The notes under the pieces are model-generated. The model had not been told where the DNA came from. It made no database searches and saw only the letters and a program-made list of their open reading frames with translations. Of a stretch of 64,000 bases of DNA, positions 58,394 to 64,000 are shown piece by piece (within the stretch, counting starts at the first letter, position 1; each line of letters begins with the position of its first letter). The translations under genes and the position numbers were made by a program. The DNA is taken from the NCBI GenBank assembly GCA_023055425.1, contig JALGPY010000005.1, positions 78,533,495 through 78,597,494 of the forward strand. Reading direction: 5' to 3'. This DNA comes from Linanthus parryae. Lineage: Eukaryota; Streptophyta; Magnoliopsida; Ericales; Polemoniaceae.

Positions 58394-58491
58394 ACTTGGG
58401 CACCAAGCAAGGGAGTTGTTTTGGAAACAACTCCCAAAGGAGGTTCGCCCCCCCCCCCCCAGGGACCGCCCCTCCTTGCTTGCCGCCCAAG
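58394..58491 (+). other. Leader stem-loop, copy G
   Basis: Inner arms 58411-58421 and 58425-58435 (GGGAGTTGTTT / AAACAACTCCC) around TGG; outer complementary segments CTTGGGC..CAAGCAAGG and CCTTGCTTG..GCCCAAG. Sequence differs from D at paired positions but pairing is kept. Confidence 0.7.
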
Positions 58492-59799
58492 CAAGGCTCG
58501 GCGTAGGGGTCGGGGCAGCCCTGGCCTGCAGCCTAGCCGCGTGGGCTAGGGGCCGGCCGGCCCAAGGCCTCTTCGGTTCTCTTTTGGGCCCGGGCAATTC
58601 GATTGTTGGCCCCCATGGACCGTTTTAACCCTAGAACATCCTAAAATCAATTAAAATTGACCAAGCGCGTTAAAATTGGATTTTAACTGTTTATGTTCAA
58701 TTCGCATGGTGATTGAATATGGCCTTAGGATGTGGTTTGTTGTGGATGTTTAATTTTTGTAGTTTGGTTTACGGCCTGCGAGCTGATCAATTAATTGTAA
58801 TAATTAATTAGGGTTTTATGGCCTACGAGCCATTTTTTTTCTCAACTTGTGAGATTTATTTTATTTAGTATAGTTTTTAGCTAGTGCTAGATAAAGTAGA
58901 TTGTTAGCCAAGATTGAAGAAAAGAAGCCCAAAGCCAAAGGAGCCACAAAAGATGGAGCATGGAGCATGGAGCATTCCGCATGACTATGAAGGATGGACC
59001 AAAAGATGAAGACTCATGGAGATGTGTTTGTTTTTAGGGTTCATAGATAATTTCATTGGCTTATAATTATATTAGTCTAGAAAAGGCGATATCCACATCA
59101 CGTTTTATTAGTGTTTGTGGTTGTTTATTTTGTTATCTTATTATTTTGTGCTTGGTGTATGGATGATGCATGCAATTAGGATAATAAGATAATTAGACAA
59201 CCCGGATCTATTATTTGGAGTTGTGCCCAAACTCAAATAGATAGATTAGTTGATATTGATCAACAAAATAATTAAAAATTGAATTTAAAATCCCTCAAAA
59301 TTCAAAAATTGTGTTCTTGCCTTCTCGTTATTTAAACACTCATTATCATCATGATTTATCAAGTTCGTGCGTGCCAAAGCATGACGACTTGGTTCATAAT
59401 GATGGAATACGATGGCACGAGCTAGTAATGTGCTGCTGTTTGAATAAGAGGTTGAACACAACTAGGCTATTAATATGATTAAGAAACCTAAAGGCAATCA
59501 ATTGGGATTATCCCTACAGATGGATAAATAAGGAGTTATTTTCCCAATTGAACCAAGAGTTGCATAAGGGATGCAATTGGAATTGTTCTTACCTAAAGTA
59601 GTCAAATTATGGGTGACTTGCCAAAGCAAGCTCATGAAGAGATGAAAAATGGATCTTGGCCCACTAGAAAATATAAGGATATTTTCCGCATTAATATCTT
59701 GAGGGTTATTAATCCGTAGAAAAATAGTGGGAGCTATATTTGATAAACTAGCCATTATTGAATATAGTCAAAAATTCAAAAATACTAAAACTTGCGTAT

Positions 59800-62700
59800 C
59801 AAAGAACAAAAGTGGTTCATGGACAGTGGTTGCTCAAGACACATGAGTGGAAAGAGATCTCTATTCTCTGAATTAAAGGAGCAATCAGAAGGTTCATTAA
59901 CACTTGGTGACAAAGGGAAATGCAATATTCTTGGTATTGGAAAAGTTGAAACAAATTATGAGAACTCTATTTATGATGTTTATCTGGTTGAAGGTTTGAA
60001 GTTTAATTTCCTAAGTGTATCTCAGCTTTGTGATAATGGTAACAAAGTTATCTTTGATAAAGAGAAGTGTGTGGTGCAAAATGAGAAACCAGGAGATTGC
60101 ATTCTCACAGCCTCTAGATCAAACGATGTTTATACTTTTCAGACTAACAAAGTTGCTGGTGAAAGTTTGAAGTGTCTCAAGGCCTTGAAAGAGGAATCAA
60201 AGCTTTTGCATAGGAAACTTGGTCATATCAGTTTGCATACTTTGAACAAATTGATTTACAAATACTTGGTAAGAGGATTGCCATCCACCAAGGTCAAAGA
60301 AGATGAGTTATGCAAAGCCTGTGCACAAGGAAAGCAGACCAGAAGCTCCTTCAAGCCAAAGAAGTTTGTAAGTACAACTAGACCTATTGAATTACTTCAT
60401 ATGGATCTATGTGGTCCTATGAGGACTCTTACTCCAAAAGGTAAAAGGTATATGCTAGTTGTGGTAGATGATTTTTCTAGATACACTTGGGTTATGTTTC
60501 TCAAAGAAAAATCTGAAGCTCTCTCTAAATTTTCAAAGCTTTGCAGAGAACTTCAAAACTTGAAAAACCAACCTGTAGCTTCAATCAGAAGTGATCATGG
60601 TAGAGAATTTGATCAGTTAGAGTTTGATTTATTCTGTGATAAGCATGGTATTTCTCACAACTTTTCTACTCCAAGAACTCCTCAACAGAATGGTGTTGTT
60701 GAAAGAAAGAACAGGACTCTTGAAGATATGTCAAGAACAATGCTTCTTGAGAACAAGTTGCCAAAACATTACTGGGCAGAAGCTGTGAATACAATAATTA
60801 TATTTTGAACAGGTGCTTGATCAGACCTATTCTAAAGAAGACCCCCTATGAACTATTCAAAGGGAGGAAGCCAAACATCTCTTACTTCAGACCCTTTGGA
60901 TGTACTTGTTTTATCCATAACAATAGAAAAGACAATCTTGGTAAGTTTGATGCAATAAGTGATGAACGTATATTTCTTGGTTACTCTTTGAATAGCAAAG
61001 CTTATAGAGTTTACAATAAAAGAACCAAACTGGTTGAAGAGAGCATTCATGTTATTTTTGATGAAAGCTATGATGGTTCTTTGAGTAAAAGTTTTGCAGA
61101 TTTGAATTTGATTAAGCATGAATCAGAGGAAGAAACTGAGAATCCACTTGGATTCAAGAAAGGCTCAAAAGAAAATGGAAGACGTTTTCAATACCTTGAA
61201 AACAGTTCTCAAGGCCTTGAAAATACAGGTTAAAGTCTTGAAAAAGATGATCAGAAGGATGCAAGTTACAAACCCACTGCTTCAAGACCATAAAAGATCT
61301 ATGGTGAACCTGAACCATGGTCTCCAAAAAAGAGATTCAAATATCTATCATCCCATCCAGCTAATAATATCATATCACATCCAACCACTGGTACACAAAC
61401 CAGATCACAGTTGAAGAACTTATGTGCTTTTAATGCTTTTATTTCTCTTGTAGAACCAAAAACTATGAAGGAAGATTTACAAGAAGCAGACTGGATCATT
61501 GCTATGCAAAGTGAACTCAATTAGTTTGAGAGGAATAAGGTTTGGAACCTGGTTCCCGCACCAACAAACCAGTCTGTCATTGGTACCAGATGGGTATTCA
61601 GAAACAAGTTGGATGAAAGTGGAAATGTAGTCAGAAACAAAGCAAGTTTAGTTGCACAAGGTTACAATCAAGAAGAAGGTATAGATTATGAGGAAACTTT
61701 CGCTCCAGTTTCCAGGTTAGAAGCAATTAGAATTTTGATTGCATTTGCATCCTACAAGAACATGAAACTATTTCAAATGGATGTAAAATGTGCTTTCTTG
61801 AATGGATACTTACAAGAAGAAGTTTATGTTGCACAACCACCTGGTTTTGAAAATGACAATTTTCCAGATCATGTTTACAAACTTGACAAAGGTCGTTATG
61901 GTTTGAAACAAGCTCCAAGGGCTTGGTATGAAAGACTGTCAAAGTTTTACTTGAAAATGAATTCAAAATAGGTTTAGTAGACAAGACTCTTTTCATTAAG
62001 ACTCATGAGAAAGATTTACTTGTAGTCCATATATATGTTGATGATATACTGTTAGGAGCTACTAATGACCAATTATGCAGAGAATACTCAAGTATTATGA
62101 GCAGGGAATTTGAGATGAGCATGATGGGAGAATTAAACTTCTTCCTAGGACTTCAAATACATCAATTGAAAAAGGGTATCTTTATGAACCAAAGCAAATA
62201 CACAAGAGACTTGATAAATAAATATAGCATGGCACAATGCAATGAAGCCAAGACCCCAATGAGCTTTACACTATCCTTAGACAAGGATGAATCTGGTAAG
62301 AGTGTCAATGTAAAAGAGTATAGAGGCATGATTGTATCATTACTCTAAATGGCAGCAAGCAGACCAGATATTATGTTTAGTGTATGCATGTGTGCTAGAT
62401 TTCAAGCTGATCCAAAAGAGTCACACTTAACTGCTGTGAAAAGAATATTTAGATATCTCAATGATACCAAAGACTTAGGGCTTTGGTATCCAAGACATTC
62501 TAACTTCTCTTTCAGTGGTTTTTCAGAAGCTGACTTTGCAGGCTACAAGGTTGATAGAAAACGCACTTCTGGAATCTGTCAATTCATTGGATCTTCCTTG
62601 ATCACTTGGCCTTCCAAGAAACAGAATTCAGTTGCTCTATCAACAGCTGAAGCTGAATATGTAGCTGCAGGAGCATGTTGCTCACAAGTACTATGGATTG

Positions 62701-62987
62701 CTCAACAGCTAAGAGACCTTGGATTTGACTTCAGAGGCATACCTATTAAGTGTGACAACACTAGTGCAATTTCAATAACAACGAATCCAGTACAACACTC
62801 AAGAACCAAGCACATTGATGTCAGACACCACTTCATCAGAGATAATGCTGAGAAATGTGATATTGTTCTTAAATTTGTTGCTACTAACATGCAAATTGCA
62901 GATATCTTCACCAAACCATTAGCAGATGAAAGGTTCTCAGCTCTAAGATTGGAATTGGGAATGCTAAATAAGACTGCATTGGTTTAG
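59800..62987 (+). pseudogene. PR-INT-RT-RNase H of element H (few lesions)
   Basis: Protease: KEQKWFMDSGCSRHMSGK (the D-S-G-C motif, intact). Integrase zinc region: HRKLGHISLHTLNKL...CKACAQGK. Integrase core: LLHMDLCGPM, SIRSDHGREFD, NGVVERKNRT (D, D, E intact). One base is missing near 60795 (AEAVNT|NYILNRC) and the frame breaks again near 61230. [33 protein letters not shown], then a break near 61960 and IYVDDILLGATN at about 62034. Premature stops are TAG at 61522 (in ELN*FERNKVW) and TAA at 62346 (SLL*MAASRPDI). RNase H: SEADFAGYKVDRKRTSG, ALSTAEAEYVAAGACCSQV, DIFTKPLADERF, end NKTALV. Without the five lesions it would be one polyprotein. Confidence 0.88.
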
Positions 62988-62993
62988 GGGGAG
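62985..62993 (+). other. Internal polypurine tract of element H
   Basis: TAGGGGGAG overlaps the pol stop codon, as in element A. Confidence 0.6.
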
Positions 62994-63445
62994 CATAAGG
63001 TAAGAAAGGTAAGCTGTATGTGTTTACAAAGGCTTGAACTGAGTTTCAAAGCCTTGAAAATCAGTTCAAAGCTTTGATTTTTTTACTTGTTGCAGTGTTA
63101 CAGTATTTCAAGACCTTGAAAGCCTTTTCAAAGCCTTGAAAATGAATATGTTACACTAATAGTCAATAAACTTGGATAACTCTATACTGGGTGATATCTC
63201 TGTAGATATTTGCCTAATATAATCCCTACCCTTTTCAAAAAATTGATTTAGCCAAAAATAGTATTAGTATATTCTATTTTCTAACGGCATAATAGTTTGA
63301 AATTTTCTCTGATCTTTGCAGATCTTTTTAGAATCAGGGAGATACTAGTTTCCTTTTGAAACTCAAACTCTTTCAGTATTTATCCTCTTCTCTTCTTCAT
63401 CATTCCGTATTATTCCATCTCTCTCTTTTCTTCTCCCTAACCCTA
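62994..63445 (+). other. Spacer between pol and env-like ORF of H
   Basis: No ORF. It contains decayed copies of the TTTCAAGGCCTTGAAA palindrome (63040-63140: TTTCAAAGCCTTGAAAA, TTTCAAGACCTTGAAAG) like the equivalent spacer of A (15930-16010). The sequence TCTTCATC/CTCTCTCTTTTC before the ATG could be the start of a separate transcript or an acceptor region. Confidence 0.55.
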
Positions 63446-64000
63446 ATGAGCACAAGAATAGCCTCAGACAGAATCAAGATGGCTGGAGGTTCGAAACCTG
63501 TCTCAGAGAAGAAGAGAAAAGCAGCAGTGGAAGAGGTTCAAGAAGTCAGTGGAGACTCTAGCTCCAGAACTCCCAGTGCAGAGTCAGTCCAAGATCCTCC
63601 TCCACCAAAGAATAAGATCAAGAAGGCTACAACCTCCTCTTCAGAAAAGCAGAAGAAGCAGAAGGCTATTACAGAAAAGCAACCAGAAAAAGAGCCTACC
63701 AGTTCAAAGAAGGTGAAGAAGAAGGTTACTCAGGCAGAAAAAGGGAAAGGGAAGGTGACAGAAGCACAACAAGAAGGTCAATTGGAGAAGGCATTGCAGA
63801 TCTATTCTCAAGTCTCAACAAAGAACAAAGCTCCAGATGAGACATGGTTTGTCTCAAACATCTCTAAGGTCAGTGGTTAGACGGTTTTGCCTCAAGGTCT
63901 ATTGGTTTCTGCAATTTGGTTAATAAGTATGTGTTGGAACACATGAAACTCAAGTGCATCTCTATGTTAAAGAAGAGCTCTTTGGGGTGTATGCTGAATC
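63446..64000 (+). pseudogene. env-like third ORF of element H, 5' part
   Basis: Start chosen at 63446, MSTRIASDRIKMAGGSK, because A and C start at the same place. A Lys/Glu/Ser/Pro-rich N-terminus follows with a basic, nuclear-localisation-like run (SKKVKKKVTQ). The frame breaks near 63870; in the next frame the family block continues (WLDGFASRSIGFCNLVNKYV, HMKLKCISMLKK), matching C at 29753-29660. The remainder is outside the window. No signal peptide is seen, which argues against a typical envelope protein, at least for this N-terminus. Confidence 0.72.

Larger units (their letters stand above)
52614..59799 (-). mobile_element. Element FG: Copia element (D family) with RT deleted and 5' part apparently inverted
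   Basis: The minus-strand 3' LTR (52614-54043), RNase H end, INT, PR and gag (to 56519) are followed not by a minus-strand leader and 5' LTR but, after 177 bases, by a plus-strand LTR (56697-58130), PBS and leader (to 59799). The two LTRs share many variants absent from D, so they look like the pair of one insertion. The flank of the left LTR is CCTAG; the flank outside the other LTR's TG end is CTAGG, its reverse complement, as expected if the segment between was inverted after insertion. Confidence 0.6.
58131..59799 (+). other. Leader of FG ending at a chimeric junction
   Basis: Collinear with the D leader (without the MITE), including the stem-loop at 58394-58491, up to AAAACTTGCGTAT. There D continues TTTCCCTTTGTAG and gag, whereas this copy switches to Sirevirus-like protease sequence at about 59800. 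A C run lies at 58448-58460. Confidence 0.8.
59800..64000 (+). mobile_element. Element H: Sirevirus-like PR-INT-RT-RH-env segment, 5' truncated, 3' end outside window
   Basis: Runs from the protease through RNase H (stop 62985-62987), a purine tract and the env-like ORF (from 63446) off the right edge. It has no gag, no PBS and no LTR of its own in the window; the LTR and leader immediately upstream belong to the D family. It is a better preserved relative of elements A and C, with RT catalytic YVDD intact. Confidence 0.85.

Overview
This window looks like repeat-dense nuclear DNA of a flowering plant, most likely a eudicot. Nearly every base that can be assigned belongs to an LTR retrotransposon or a related non-autonomous element. 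I see no bacterial-type operons, no rRNA or tRNA genes and no CRISPR. I recognise four Sirevirus-like (SIRE/Maximus-type) Copia copies carrying an env-like third ORF. A second Copia family has three members with LTRs of 1.43-1.55 kb. There are several Ty3/gypsy LTRs or fragments, a small TRIM-like group and two hAT-type MITEs. Only one short piece looks like an ordinary plant gene: an 87-codon exon on the minus strand, cut in two by a 14-kb retrotransposon.

Layout. (1) 1-6589: a non-autonomous LARD-like element whose 5' LTR runs off the window; the complete 3' LTR is 3.79 kb and the internal region only 1.26 kb and non-coding. (2) 6590-7969: the 3' end of a plus-strand Sirevirus-like element. 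(3) 8741-10124: TRIM-type LTRs around an unidentified 1-kb filler. (4) 10336-10512 plus 24554-24642: the split exon. Between its halves lies element A (10513-24553, minus), which itself contains a gypsy solo LTR (12414-14092) and a truncated gypsy element B (20013-22170). (5) 24643-25488 and 51421-52613: parts of another gypsy element (gypsy2). Sirevirus-like element C (25489-51415, minus) is inserted in it. C in turn holds a gypsy-like insertion (27957-29315), Copia element E (31546-40032, plus, old), Copia element D (40638-49913, plus, young; with its own hAT MITE) and another MITE (50660-51203). (6) 52614-59799: Copia element FG, with RT deleted and its two LTRs now in opposite orientation. 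(7) 59800-64000: a Sirevirus-like PR-INT-RT-RH-env segment (H) joined directly to the leader of FG and running off the window.

Insertion order follows from 5-bp (LTR elements) or 8-bp (hAT) target-site duplications, which I could read for most insertions: tcttg/tcttc (A), cttgg/ctagg (B), gaagg (C), acaca (D), attca (E), ctaca (27957 insertion), gaaac/gcaac (solo LTR), ggttgaac and gattaaat/gattaaac (MITEs). Element D is the youngest datable insertion: its two LTRs show about seven differences over 1.43 kb by eye.

The most interesting signals are: (a) the host-like exon whose frame is restored when element A and one TSD copy are removed; (b) a stem-loop in the untranslated leader of the D/E/G Copia family whose arms differ among copies but stay complementary, including one copy that has become a nearly perfect 161-bp palindrome; (c) an LTR pair in inverted orientation flanked by mutually inverted TSDs; (d) a chimeric junction between a Copia leader and Sirevirus-like pol; (e) two families of short conserved palindromes in LTRs. 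All alignments were made by eye and no database was searched.
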